Shown here one piece after another: positions 28,061 through 37,295 of a DNA stretch of 64,000 nt; the first letter of the stretch is position 1, and each line of letters starts with the position of its first letter. Both the position numbers and the translations under genes were made by a program. The notes under the pieces are model-generated. The model was not told the DNA's origin. It did not search any database and saw only the letters and a program-made list of their open reading frames with translations. Origin of the DNA: Streptomyces sp. S.PB5 (lineage in GTDB: Bacteria > Actinomycetota > Actinomycetes > Streptomycetales > Streptomycetaceae); the NCBI RefSeq assembly GCF_030403745.1, contig NZ_JAQMWP010000004.1, forward strand, positions 1 to 64,000, in the 5' to 3' direction.

Positions 28061-28066
28061 ACACAT

Positions 28067-29482
28067 ATGACCTCCGCTCAGGTCGACACCTCCGAAGAGG
28101 GTTACGAGCGTGGCCTCGGCAGTCGCCAGGTCCAGATGATCGCCATCGGCGGCGCCATCGGCGTCGGCCTCTTCCTGGGAGCCGGGGCGAACATAGCCAA
28201 GGCCGGACCCAGCCTGATCTTCATGTACGCCCTCGCGGGCGTGATCATCTTCTTCATCATGCGGGCGCTCGGAGAGCTGCTGCTCTACCGCCCGGTCTCG
28301 GGCTCCTTCGCGGAGTACTCCCGCGAGTTCCTCGGCCCGTTCTTCGGCTACTTCACCGGCTGGACGTACTGGCTGATGTGGGTGGTCACCGGCATGGCCG
28401 AGCTCACGGCCGCCGCGATCTACGTCAACTACTGGTTCCCCGACGTCCCGCAGTGGGTCACGGCCCTGGTCTTCCTGGTGATCCTCTTCGGGGTCAACCT
28501 GATCTCCGTGAAGGTCTTCGGCGAGCTCGAGTTCTGGTTCTCGATGGTCAAGGTCACCGCCCTCATCGGCATGATCGTGATCGGCCTCGGCGTCCTGACC
28601 TTCGGCTTCAGCTCCGCCGGCGACACCGCCGCGGTCTCCAACCTGTGGGCCTTCGACGGCTTCTTCCCCAAGGGCATCGGCTCGTCCCTGATGACCCTGC
28701 AGGGCGTCATGTTCGCCTACCTCGCGGTCGAGCTGGTCGGCGTCACGGCCGGTGAGTCGGAGAACCCGGAGAAGACCCTCCCCAAGGCGATCAACACCCT
28801 CCCGTGGCGTATCGCGCTGTTCTACGTCGGCGCGCTCACCGTCATCCTGTGCGTGGTGAAGTGGACCGAGTTCGGCGAGGGCGTCAGCCCCTTCGTCGCG
28901 GCCTTCGCCAAGATCGGCATCCCGGCCGGCGCGGGCATCGTGAACTTCGTGGTCCTCACCGCCGCGCTGTCCTCCTGCAACTCCGGTATGTACTCCACGG
29001 GCCGCATGCTGCGGAACCTGGCGGAGAGCGGCGAGGCTCCGGCCGTCTTCAAGAAGCTGTCCTCCACCAGGACGCCGGCCTTCGGCATCGCGGTCTCGGT
29101 CGCCTTCATGGGCATCGGCGTGATCCTCAACTACATCGTCCCGGAGAAGGCCTTCGGCTACGTCGTCTCCATCGCGACCGCGGCCGGCATCTGGACCTGG
29201 CTGATGATCCTGATCAGCCATGTGCTGTACCGCCGCGCGGTGGACGCGGGGCGCCTGCCCGCCTCGTCCTTCCCGGCGCCGGGCGGCGCGAAGTGCTCGT
29301 ACGTGGCGATCGCGTTCCTGCTCTTCGTCACGGGCCTCATCGCGTACGACGCCGACTCCCGGGTCTGCCTGTATGTGATGGCGGGCTGGGCGTGCGCGCT
29401 CGGTATCGGCTGGGTCGTGCTGAAGAGCCGTAATCCGGGGATCGCCGAGCGGCGCGAGGCGGAGTTCGAGAAGGCGGGTTAG
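28067..29482 (+). CDS. APC-family amino-acid permease
   Basis: A 471-residue transporter with about 12 membrane helices. The N-terminal GLGSRQVQMIAIGGAIGVGLFLGAG is the amino-acid/polyamine/organocation signature, closest in look to the D-serine/D-alanine/glycine and GABA-type permeases (AAT family), including GESENPEKTLPKAINTLPWRI. It should import amino acids by proton symport. The structured leader directly upstream suggests post-transcriptional control. The substrate is not certain. Confidence 0.9.
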   Translation: MTSAQVDTSEEGYERGLGSRQVQMIAIGGAIGVGLFLGAGANIAKAGPSLIFMYALAGVIIFFIMRALGELLLYRPVSGSFAEYSREFLGPFFGYFTGWTYWLMWVVTGMAELTAAAIYVNYWFPDVPQWVTALVFLVILFGVNLISVKVFGELEFWFSMVKVTALIGMIVIGLGVLTFGFSSAGDTAAVSNLWAFDGFFPKGIGSSLMTLQGVMFAYLAVELVGVTAGESENPEKTLPKAINTLPWRIALFYVGALTVILCVVKWTEFGEGVSPFVAAFAKIGIPAGAGIVNFVVLTAALSSCNSGMYSTGRMLRNLAESGEAPAVFKKLSSTRTPAFGIAVSVAFMGIGVILNYIVPEKAFGYVVSIATAAGIWTWLMILISHVLYRRAVDAGRLPASSFPAPGGAKCSYVAIAFLLFVTGLIAYDADSRVCLYVMAGWACALGIGWVVLKSRNPGIAERREAEFEKAG

Positions 29483-29493
29483 GTCGTCCTTCG

Positions 29494-29539
29494 ACTGCGG
29501 GTTCGCTGTGGCTTGTCGCGCAGTTCCCCGCGCCCCTTA
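29494..29539. repeat. Streptomyces intergenic repeat, single copy
   Basis: The segment around TGGCTTGTCGCGCAGTTCC and CCCGCGCCCCTTA resembles a short intergenic repeat found many times in Streptomyces genomes (from memory). Only one copy is in this window. It lies 12 bases after the permease stop. Confidence 0.5.
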
Positions 29540-29605
29540 AGGACGTCCAGTGCAGGGAGTTCTCGTGGTGTCCCCTGTCATTGTCGCTCAGGTGTCCGGC
29601 ATGTG

Positions 29606-29640
29606 GGCCGTTCCGTACCAACCTTCGGTACGGAACGGCC
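29606..29640. terminator. 14-bp hairpin between permease and JAMM peptidase gene
   Basis: A perfect 14-base stem (29606-29619 with 29627-29640) and a 7-base loop AACCTTC. It ends only 19 bases before the JAMM gene ATG, so it probably stops permease transcription just before a leaderless start. Confidence 0.75.
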
Positions 29641-29659
29641 TTCTGCTTATCCTGGCCGC

Positions 29660-30082
29660 ATGCTGACCATCACCCAGGCCCTCGTCGACCAGATCGTCGC
29701 GCACGCGCGCAAGGACCACCCCGACGAGGCGTGCGGCGTTGTAGCCGGCCCGGCGGGCTCGGACCGGCCCGAGCGGTTCATCCCGATGCTGAACGCGGCC
29801 ATGTCGCCCACGTTCTACGAGTTCGACTCCGGCGACCTGCTCAAGCTCTACCGCGAGATGGACGACCGCGACGAGGAGCCGGTGGTCATCTACCACTCCC
29901 ACACCGCCACCGAGGCCTACCCCTCCCGCACCGACGTCTCGTACGCCAACGAGCCCGGCGCCCACTACGTCCTCGTCTCCACCGCCGACACCGACGGCCT
30001 CGGCGACTTCCAGTTCCGCTCGTTCCGCATCGTGGACGGCGAGATCACGGAGGAAGAGGTCACGATCGTGGCGGCGTACTGA
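29660..30082 (+). CDS. mec: JAMM/MPN+ metallopeptidase, CysO-processing type
   Basis: A 140-residue zinc isopeptidase of family M67. The JAMM motif is complete: Glu in DEACGVVAG (about residue 22) and H-S-H-x7-S-x2-D in YHSHTATEAYPSRTD (about 79-92). The M. tuberculosis homologue Mec cleaves cysteine from the CysO-cysteine adduct. Here CysO carries two residues after Gly-Gly, so this enzyme may also trim the carrier. TATCCT lies 6 bases upstream of the ATG, fitting a leaderless transcript. A LacI regulator separates it from the leader-cysO-cysM group. Confidence 0.88.
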   Translation: MLTITQALVDQIVAHARKDHPDEACGVVAGPAGSDRPERFIPMLNAAMSPTFYEFDSGDLLKLYREMDDRDEEPVVIYHSHTATEAYPSRTDVSYANEPGAHYVLVSTADTDGLGDFQFRSFRIVDGEITEEEVTIVAAY

Positions 30083-30146
30083 GCGCAGTGGCGGCCGGGC
30101 GGCATACTGATCGCGTACGCCCGACCAACTCGCCCCATCGGAGACG

Positions 30147-31172
30147 GTGTTGACGCGACGACCGCACGGACAGCGCCCCACGATCGAGGACGTCGCACGT
30201 CGGTCGGGGGTGTCGAGATCCACGGTCTCGCGGGTCATCAACGGCGAGCCGAAGGTGCGGGCCGAGGTCGTCGAGCAGGTCCGGCAGGTCATCGCCGAGC
30301 TGGGATACGTCCCCAATCAGGCCGCCCGCCAGCTCGTCACCCACCGCACGAACGCCGTCGCCGTCGTCGCGGACCAGCCCGACAACCGGCTCTTCCTCGA
30401 CCCCTACTTCGACTGCCTCCTGCGCGGAATCCGCCGGGAGCTCGCATGCCACGGCGCCCAGGCCGTCCTGCTGTTCATCGACGAGCCGGACGACCACGCG
30501 CGCGTGGCCGACTACCTCGGCGGCGGCCATGTCGACGGCGCGATCCTCTTCTCCCTGCACCCCGGCGGCCGCCTCCACGACATGATCGCCCGGCTCGGTC
30601 TGCCCGCCGTCTTCGGCGGCCGCCCCCTCCTGCGCGACGGCGACACCGTGCGCGGCCACGCCTACGTCGACGGCGACAACCGGGGCGGCGCCCGGCAGGC
30701 CGTCCACCACCTCGTCTCGCTGGGCCGCGAGCACATCGCGACGATCACCGGCCCGTACGACCAGGAACAGTCCGCCGCCGAACGGCTGGCCGGATACCGG
30801 GACGTCCTCCCGGACGCCCCGCCCGCCCTCGTCGAACGCGCCGACTACACCCGGCAGGGCGCCGTCGCCGCCATGACCGCGCTGCTCGACCGGCGCCCCG
30901 GCCTGGACGCGGTGTTCGCCGCCTCGGACCTGATGGCGTCCGGTGCCCTGGAGGTCCTGCACGCACGCGGCCGCCGGGTCCCCGAGGACGTGGCCGTCGT
31001 GGGCTTCGACGACCTCGCGGAGATCGCCGAGGCGACCGACCCGCCGCTGACCACCGTCCACCAGGACGTGGGGGAGATGGGCCGGCTGATGGCCCGGCTG
31101 CTGTTCGAGGGCCCCGCGGAGCCGAGCTCGGTGGTCGTGCCGACCCGGTTGGTGCTGCGCGACTCCGCCTGA
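30147..31172 (+). CDS. LacI-family transcriptional regulator
   Basis: A 341-residue repressor: N-terminal HTH (TIEDVARRSGVSRSTVSRVING, residues about 12-33), hinge helix (YVPNQAARQLVTHRTNAVAVV) and periplasmic-binding-type sugar-sensing domain. The GTG at 30147 is very near GGAGA; a TTG one codon later (30150) has better spacing and may be used. LacI proteins mostly control sugar use, so its place in a cysteine block may be coincidental. No operator or sugar gene is adjacent. Confidence 0.9.
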   Translation: MLTRRPHGQRPTIEDVARRSGVSRSTVSRVINGEPKVRAEVVEQVRQVIAELGYVPNQAARQLVTHRTNAVAVVADQPDNRLFLDPYFDCLLRGIRRELACHGAQAVLLFIDEPDDHARVADYLGGGHVDGAILFSLHPGGRLHDMIARLGLPAVFGGRPLLRDGDTVRGHAYVDGDNRGGARQAVHHLVSLGREHIATITGPYDQEQSAAERLAGYRDVLPDAPPALVERADYTRQGAVAAMTALLDRRPGLDAVFAASDLMASGALEVLHARGRRVPEDVAVVGFDDLAEIAEATDPPLTTVHQDVGEMGRLMARLLFEGPAEPSSVVVPTRLVLRDSA

Positions 31173-31274
31173 GCGGTACGGCCTGAACTGTACGGTCTCA
31201 CCCCTCGGCCGGAATCCGTCCACCATGTGGGATCACATTCCGGGACCCGGGACGGGAATCGATACGATGAGCCC

Positions 31275-31370
31275 ATGGTTTTTGACGACGTGAGCGAGAA
31301 GACGCCGGGCATGCTGCTCGTGGCGCGGCTGCACGTCGACCTGTGCAGGCTCGCCAGCGCCATCTGTTGA
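31275..31370 (+). CDS. Cysteine-sensing leader peptide (uORF)
   Basis: A 31-codon open frame, ending L-C-R-L-A-S-A-I-C then TGA. The segment LVARLHVDLCRLASAIC matches the actinobacterial putative leader peptides found upstream of sulfur-metabolism genes, which typically read HVDLxRVASAxC. In mycobacteria such uORFs with Cys codons near the end give cysteine-responsive attenuation. The stop is 113 bases before cysO. An internal ATG at 31311 could also start it, giving 19 residues. It is too short for standard gene finding but the match is convincing. Confidence 0.8.
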   Translation: MVFDDVSEKTPGMLLVARLHVDLCRLASAIC

Positions 31371-31398
31371 CGCTGCCCCTGCCGCCGTACGGCCGTGA

Positions 31399-32718
<1,320 letters not shown>

Positions 32719-32722
32719 GGCG

Positions 32723-33151
32723 CTAGGACGTCAGGTGCCGGACCTGGTCCCAGAGGACCGGGTCCACCACCCCGACCTTCCTGCGGAAGTCCCACACCGG
32801 CACCTCACGCAGCTCGTCGGTCTCCAGATAACTCGCCCGGCCCTGCGCATCGCCGACGGAACCCGGCGGCAACGGGATCACTCCGGACCGCTCGTCGTGA
32901 TAGCGGCTCGTGATCTTCGCGACGCGCACCCTCTTTCCGTGCACGGCCAGCACGAGACACGGCCGGTCCTTCGCGCCGGGCCCGTCCTCGAAGGGCACGC
33001 TCGCCCACCAGATCTCCGTCGGCCGCGGCCGTACCGCCACCCGCGCCCGGCTCCACCGCCCGGAGGACCCCCGCCCCCAGCCGTCCACGAGCGTGGCGAC
33101 CAGTGCGAGCAGTACCACCGCCGCGAGCGCCAGCCACCAGGACGTGTCCAT
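32723..33151 (-). CDS. Membrane-tethered PemK/MazF-like protein
   Basis: A 142-residue protein with an N-terminal hydrophobic helix (residues about 6-24, WLALAAVVLLALVATLVDG) and a C-terminal PemK/MazF-fold domain: PTEIWWASVPFEDGPGAKDRPCLVLAV, then VRVAKITSRYH and a C-terminal VDPVLWDQVR. MazF toxins are soluble RNases usually preceded by an antitoxin; here no antitoxin gene is adjacent and the domain is anchored. Whether RNase activity remains is unknown. It converges on cysM with a 4-base gap. Confidence 0.75.
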   Translation of the reverse strand: MDTSWWLALAAVVLLALVATLVDGWGRGSSGRWSRARVAVRPRPTEIWWASVPFEDGPGAKDRPCLVLAVHGKRVRVAKITSRYHDERSGVIPLPPGSVGDAQGRASYLETDELREVPVWDFRRKVGVVDPVLWDQVRHLTS

Positions 33152-33382
33152 AGGGACGACGTTACCGGCGCGCGATGCCCAGCGCGCGCCTTCTCTCGCG
33201 CCTCACGCGCCCCTGGTCCAGCCGAACCGGTGACACCACAGGTGAGTTCGCCCACAACAGCCCTTGGCGGAGGAGCGACGAGGGGTTTTGCGCCTTACGC
33301 TCAACGGACCGCACGACCCCCGAGTCCCATTCCCGATCTTGCTGGATTCTCTGGATTTCCCGCCAGCGGAGGTTTCTGCTTT

Positions 33383-34135
33383 ATGAAGCTCACCGTCGTC
33401 GGCTGCTCGGGGTCGTTCCCGTCCGCGGAATCGGCCTGCTCGAGCTACCTCGTAGAGGCCGACGGCTTCCGGCTGCTTCTCGACATGGGCAACGGTGCCC
33501 TGGGCGAGCTGCAGCGCCACTGCGGTCTCTACGACCTCGACGCGATCTTCCTCAGCCATCTGCACGCCGACCACTGCATCGACATGTGCGCGTACTTCGT
33601 CGCGCGCTACTACCGCCATGACGGCGGCCGCTGCGACCCGATCCCGGTCTACGGCCCCGAAGGCACCGAACACCGTCTCACCACCGCTTACGCGGACACC
33701 CCCACCGCCTCCTCCATGAGCGAGGTCTTCGACTTCCACACGGTCAAGCCGTCCACCTTCGAGATCGGCCCGTTCACCGTCCACACCGAGCGCGTGGCGC
33801 ACCCGGTCGAGGCGTACGGCATCCGCATCGAACACGGCGGCAAGTCGCTCACCTACTCCGGCGACACCGGCATCACCCCGGCCCTGGACGAACTCGCCCG
33901 GGACACCGACCTGTTCCTGTGCGAGGCCGCCTTCACGCACGGCAAGGAAGACATCCCCGACCTGCACCTCAACGGCCGCGAGGCGGGCGAGACGGCGACC
34001 CGGGCGGGCGCCCGCCGCCTGGTCCTCACCCACATCCCCCCGTGGACCGACCCGCAGGTCAACCTCACCGACGCGCGTGCGGTGTACGACGGCCCGGTGG
34101 AGCTGGCGGCGCCGAGGGTGTCGTACGAGATCTGA
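33383..34135 (+). CDS. MBL-fold metal-dependent hydrolase
   Basis: A 250-residue metallo-beta-lactamase-fold protein of the RNase Z/ElaC-like subgroup. The H-L-H-A-D-H motif (about residue 60) is followed by GDTG and HIPPW with the expected metal-binding residues. Without the exosite arm of true tRNase Z it is probably a small phosphodiesterase-type hydrolase of unknown substrate. GGAGG lies 11 bases before the ATG. A very long hairpin terminator separates it from convergent nagE2. Confidence 0.85.
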   Translation: MKLTVVGCSGSFPSAESACSSYLVEADGFRLLLDMGNGALGELQRHCGLYDLDAIFLSHLHADHCIDMCAYFVARYYRHDGGRCDPIPVYGPEGTEHRLTTAYADTPTASSMSEVFDFHTVKPSTFEIGPFTVHTERVAHPVEAYGIRIEHGGKSLTYSGDTGITPALDELARDTDLFLCEAAFTHGKEDIPDLHLNGREAGETATRAGARRLVLTHIPPWTDPQVNLTDARAVYDGPVELAAPRVSYEI

Positions 34136-34142
34136 GTCCCAC

Positions 34143-34194
34143 GACATGACCGAGGCCCCCGGAGCCGTACAGCTCCGGGGGCCTCGGTCATGTC
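34143..34194. terminator. 23-bp perfect bidirectional terminator hairpin
   Basis: Arms at 34143-34165 and 34172-34194 are perfectly complementary over 23 bases, with loop CGTACA. It lies between convergent MBL and nagE2 genes and should stop transcription from both sides. Confidence 0.9.
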
Positions 34195-34207
34195 CAGGAC
34201 GGTTCGC

Positions 34208-35458
34208 TCACGCCTTCGTGAGGTCCTCGATCTCCTCCTCGGGCTCGCGGCCCGGGGTGGGGAGGTTGAACTTGGTGATGGCGAAGCGGAAGACGACGTA
34301 GTAGATCGCGGCGAAGACCAGGCCGATCGGGATGATCAGCCAGGGCTTGGTGGCCAGGTTCCAGTTCAGGGCGTAATCGATGAAGCCTGCGGAGAAGTTG
34401 AAGCCGGCGTGGACGCCCAGGCCCCAGGTGACAGCCATGGATATGGCGGTGAGCACCGCGTGGATGACGTAGAGGATCGGGGCGATGAACATGAACGAGA
34501 ACTCGATCGGCTCGGTCACACCGGTCACGAACGACGTCAGCGCGAGCGAGATCATCATGCCCGTCACGGCCTTGCGGCGCTCAGGACGAGCGGTGTGCGC
34601 GATGGCGAGCGCGGCGGCGGGCAGGCCGAACATCATGATCGGGAAGAAGCCGGACATGAACATTCCGGCGCTCGGGTCACCGGCCAGGAAGCGGCTGTAG
34701 TCGCCGTGCACGACCTCGCCGGCGGCGTTCGTGAAGTCGCCGAGCTGGAACCACGCCACCGTGTTCACGAACTGGTGCATGCCGATCGGGATGAGCGCGC
34801 GGTTGATGGCGCCGAAGAGCGCGGAACCGAACGAACCCAGACCGGTCATCCACTCGCCGAAGCTTCCGATGCCCTCGCCGATCGGCTCCCAGATCAGCCC
34901 GAAGAAGACACCGACGAAGACGCCGACGAAGGCCATGATGATCGGGACGAGGCGGCGGCCGTTGAAGAAGCCGAGCCAGTCCACGAGCTTCTTGCGGTGG
35001 TATCGCTGCCACAGGACGGCGGAGAGCAGACCCATGATGATGCCGCCGAGTACACCCGGGTTGTTGTAGGTCGCGGCTATGTCCGCGCCCGCCTGGATCT
35101 TGGCCTCGGTGACCGGGAAGGCTTCCAGGACCTTGCTGTAGACCAGGAAGCCCACCAGAGCGGCGAGGGCGGTCGAGCCGTCGGACTTCTTGGCGAAGCC
35201 GATGGCGACGCCGATGCAGAACAGCAGGGGGAGGCTGCCGGTGATGGCACCGCCTGCCTTGTCGAAGACCAGGGCGACCTTGTCCCAGCCGAGGCCGTCG
35301 GCCCCGAACACGTCGGGCTGGCCGAGCCTCACCATCAGGCCCGCCGCCGGCAACACGGCGATGGGCAGCTGCAGGCTGCGGCCGACCTTCTGCAGGCCCT
35401 GGAACAGACCGGATCCCCGCCTCTTCGCGGGGGCCGCCGTATCGGTGGCGGTGCTCAT
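34208..35458 (-). CDS. nagE2: PTS N-acetylglucosamine EIIC, NagE2
   Basis: A 416-residue PTS membrane permease domain of the glucose/GlcNAc family. Repeated hydrophobic helices start at LQLPIAVLPAAGLMVRLGQPDVF, and the sugar-binding segment GVTEPIEFSFMFIAP is conserved. There is no fused EIIB or EIIA; these act in trans (NagF and Crr). In S. coelicolor NagE2 is the main GlcNAc importer; position and length match. Two DasR boxes lie just upstream. Confidence 0.93.
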   Translation of the reverse strand: MSTATDTAAPAKRRGSGLFQGLQKVGRSLQLPIAVLPAAGLMVRLGQPDVFGADGLGWDKVALVFDKAGGAITGSLPLLFCIGVAIGFAKKSDGSTALAALVGFLVYSKVLEAFPVTEAKIQAGADIAATYNNPGVLGGIIMGLLSAVLWQRYHRKKLVDWLGFFNGRRLVPIIMAFVGVFVGVFFGLIWEPIGEGIGSFGEWMTGLGSFGSALFGAINRALIPIGMHQFVNTVAWFQLGDFTNAAGEVVHGDYSRFLAGDPSAGMFMSGFFPIMMFGLPAAALAIAHTARPERRKAVTGMMISLALTSFVTGVTEPIEFSFMFIAPILYVIHAVLTAISMAVTWGLGVHAGFNFSAGFIDYALNWNLATKPWLIIPIGLVFAAIYYVVFRFAITKFNLPTPGREPEEEIEDLTKA

Positions 35459-35474
35459 ACGTCCTCCATCGGGT

Positions 35475-35490
35475 GGTGGTCTACACCACT
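35475..35490. promoter_or_regulatory. DasR-responsive element 1 upstream of nagE2
   Basis: GGTGGTCTACACCACT matches the dre consensus (ACTGGTCTAGACCACT) at 14 of 16 positions. DasR is the GntR-type repressor relieved by glucosamine-6-phosphate. Confidence 0.85.
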
Positions 35491-35491
35491 C

Positions 35492-35507
35492 AGTGGTGTA
35501 GACCTGT
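35492..35507. promoter_or_regulatory. DasR-responsive element 2 upstream of nagE2
   Basis: AGTGGTGTAGACCTGT is a second dre-like box one base from the first. The two boxes together form a 13-base-arm inverted repeat (35478-35490 and 35492-35504) around a single C. Confidence 0.8.
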
Positions 35508-35569
35508 TCTACACGATGGAGGCCGATATAAGGAACCCGTCAATTCCGCAACCGGAGGGCTACGTACCG

Positions 35570-36856
35570 TCAGACCTTCGTGACGTCCTCGACCTCTTCC
35601 TCCGGCTCCCTGCCCGGGGTCTTCAGATCGAACCTCGTGATCGCGAAACGGAAGATCGCGTAATAGACGACCGCGAAGCACAGGCCGATCGGAATGATCG
35701 CCCAGGGTTTCGTCGCGAGATTCCAGTTGATGATGTAGTCGATCAGTCCGGCCGAGAAGCTGAACCCGTCATGGACCCCCAGCCCCCATGTCACCGCCAT
35801 CGACACACCCGTCAGCAGCGCGTGGACCGCGTACAGCAGCGGCGCGATGAACAGGAACGAGTACTCGATCGGCTCGGTGATACCCGTGACGAACGACGTC
35901 AGCGCGACCGAGAGCATCAGACCGCCGACTTCCTTGCGGCGGTTCGGCTTGGCGCAGTGCGTGATCGCCAGGGCCGCCGCGGGCAGCGCGAACATCATGA
36001 TCGGGAAGAACCCGGACGTGAACTGACCCGCATCCGGGTCGCCCGCCAGGAACATGCTGATGTCGCCGTGCACTTCCGTGCCGTCCGGCTTGGTGTACGT
36101 GCCGAACTGGAACCAGATGGGCACGTTCAGGAACTGGTGCAGCCCGATCACCAGCAACGCCCGGTTCGCGACACCGAAGATGCCCGCGCCCCACGCGCCC
36201 GCGTCGCTCAGCCAGTCGCTGAAGTTCTCCAGACCGTCGCCGATCGGCGGCCAGATCCACAGACACAGCGCCGCGAACGCGATCGCCACGAACGCCATGA
36301 TGATCGGCACCAGGCGGCGGCCGTTGAAGAAGCCGAGCCAGTCCACCAGCTTCGTACGGTGATAGCGCGCCCAGAAGAAGGCCGCCAGCAGCCCCATCAC
36401 GATGCCGCCGAACACCCCCGGGTTCTGGTAGCTGAAGGCGCTGACCGTCCCGTCCGCCGCCTGGCAGCCGGCCGCCACCACCTTCGCCCCCGCCGCGCAG
36501 TCCTCCGGGAACTGCCGCAGCACGTTGTAGTAGACGAGGAACCCGGCGACCGCCGCCAGCGCCGTCGAACCGTCCGCCTTCTTCGCCATGCCGATGGCGA
36601 CACCCACACAGAACAGCAGCGGCAGCCCGAGCGAACTGTCCAGCAGCGCGCCGCCCGCCCCCGCCATCACCTTGGCGACATTCGTCCAGCCCAGCCCGTC
36701 GTCCCCGAACACATCCGGCTGCCCCAGCCGGTTCAGGATCCCCGCGGCGGGCAGCACGGCGATGGGAAGCTGCAGGCTGCGGCCCATCTTCTGCAGACCC
36801 TGGAACGTCGACTGCCACCGCCGGCGTGCGGAAGAGATCTCGGTGTCGGAACTCAT
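35570..36856 (-). CDS. nagE1: PTS N-acetylglucosamine EIIC, NagE1
   Basis: A 428-residue EIIC paralogue of nagE2, sharing LQLPIAVLPAAG, the YHR-KLVDWLGFFNGRR stretch and GITEPIEYSFLFIAP. It differs by an inserted loop with Cys residues (EDCAAGAKVVAAGCQAADG, about residues 110-130). The ATG at 36856 (MSSDTEISSARRRW) is used; longer open reading upstream runs into the divergent nagF and rph. It lies behind a dre site shared with nagF. Confidence 0.92.
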   Translation of the reverse strand: MSSDTEISSARRRWQSTFQGLQKMGRSLQLPIAVLPAAGILNRLGQPDVFGDDGLGWTNVAKVMAGAGGALLDSSLGLPLLFCVGVAIGMAKKADGSTALAAVAGFLVYYNVLRQFPEDCAAGAKVVAAGCQAADGTVSAFSYQNPGVFGGIVMGLLAAFFWARYHRTKLVDWLGFFNGRRLVPIIMAFVAIAFAALCLWIWPPIGDGLENFSDWLSDAGAWGAGIFGVANRALLVIGLHQFLNVPIWFQFGTYTKPDGTEVHGDISMFLAGDPDAGQFTSGFFPIMMFALPAAALAITHCAKPNRRKEVGGLMLSVALTSFVTGITEPIEYSFLFIAPLLYAVHALLTGVSMAVTWGLGVHDGFSFSAGLIDYIINWNLATKPWAIIPIGLCFAVVYYAIFRFAITRFDLKTPGREPEEEVEDVTKV

Positions 36857-36876
36857 GAGTTGGCGACCGCCTGTCA

Positions 36877-36892
36877 GGTGGTGTAGACCAGT
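36877..36892. promoter_or_regulatory. DasR-responsive element between nagE1 and nagF
   Basis: GGTGGTGTAGACCAGT fits the dre consensus with TGGTGTAGACCA as core. One box serves two divergent genes: 21 bases before the nagE1 start and 92 before nagF. Confidence 0.85.
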
Positions 36893-36983
36893 TACGGACG
36901 ATTGGGTTGCTGTGACGTCATCTTTCGGTACGTACGGCGCAATCGCTCGCGAAGTTGGGCCAACTGTGCGTGAGGAGACCGAC

Positions 36984-37217
36984 ATGGCCACCAAGGCAGA
37001 GAAGATCGTCGCCGGGCTCGGCGGCATCGAGAACATCGAAGAGGTCGAGGGCTGCATCACCCGCCTGCGCACCGAGGTCATCGACCCCAGCAAGGTCGAC
37101 GACGCCGCCCTCAAGGCCGCCGGCGCCCACGGCGTCGTCAAGATGGGCACCGCCATCCAGGTCGTCATCGGCACCGACGCCGACCCGATCGCCGCGGACA
37201 TCGAAGACATGATGTGA
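36984..37217 (+). CDS. nagF: PTS N-acetylglucosamine EIIB, NagF
   Basis: A 77-residue EIIB domain protein (MATKAEKIVAGLGGIENIEEVEGCITRLRTEV). The phosphorylated Cys is in VEGCITRLR (residue about 24). It receives phosphate from EIIA and passes it to GlcNAc carried by NagE2 or NagE1. GAGGAG lies 8 bases before the ATG. The gene is divergent from nagE1 under a shared DasR box. Confidence 0.95.
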   Translation: MATKAEKIVAGLGGIENIEEVEGCITRLRTEVIDPSKVDDAALKAAGAHGVVKMGTAIQVVIGTDADPIAADIEDMM

Positions 37218-37295
37218 GCCCCGCGCTCATTCCTGGAACGGGCTCTTCCCACCGCGGGAGGAGCCCCTTCCGCATGTACGGCTAGGCTCAACGCC

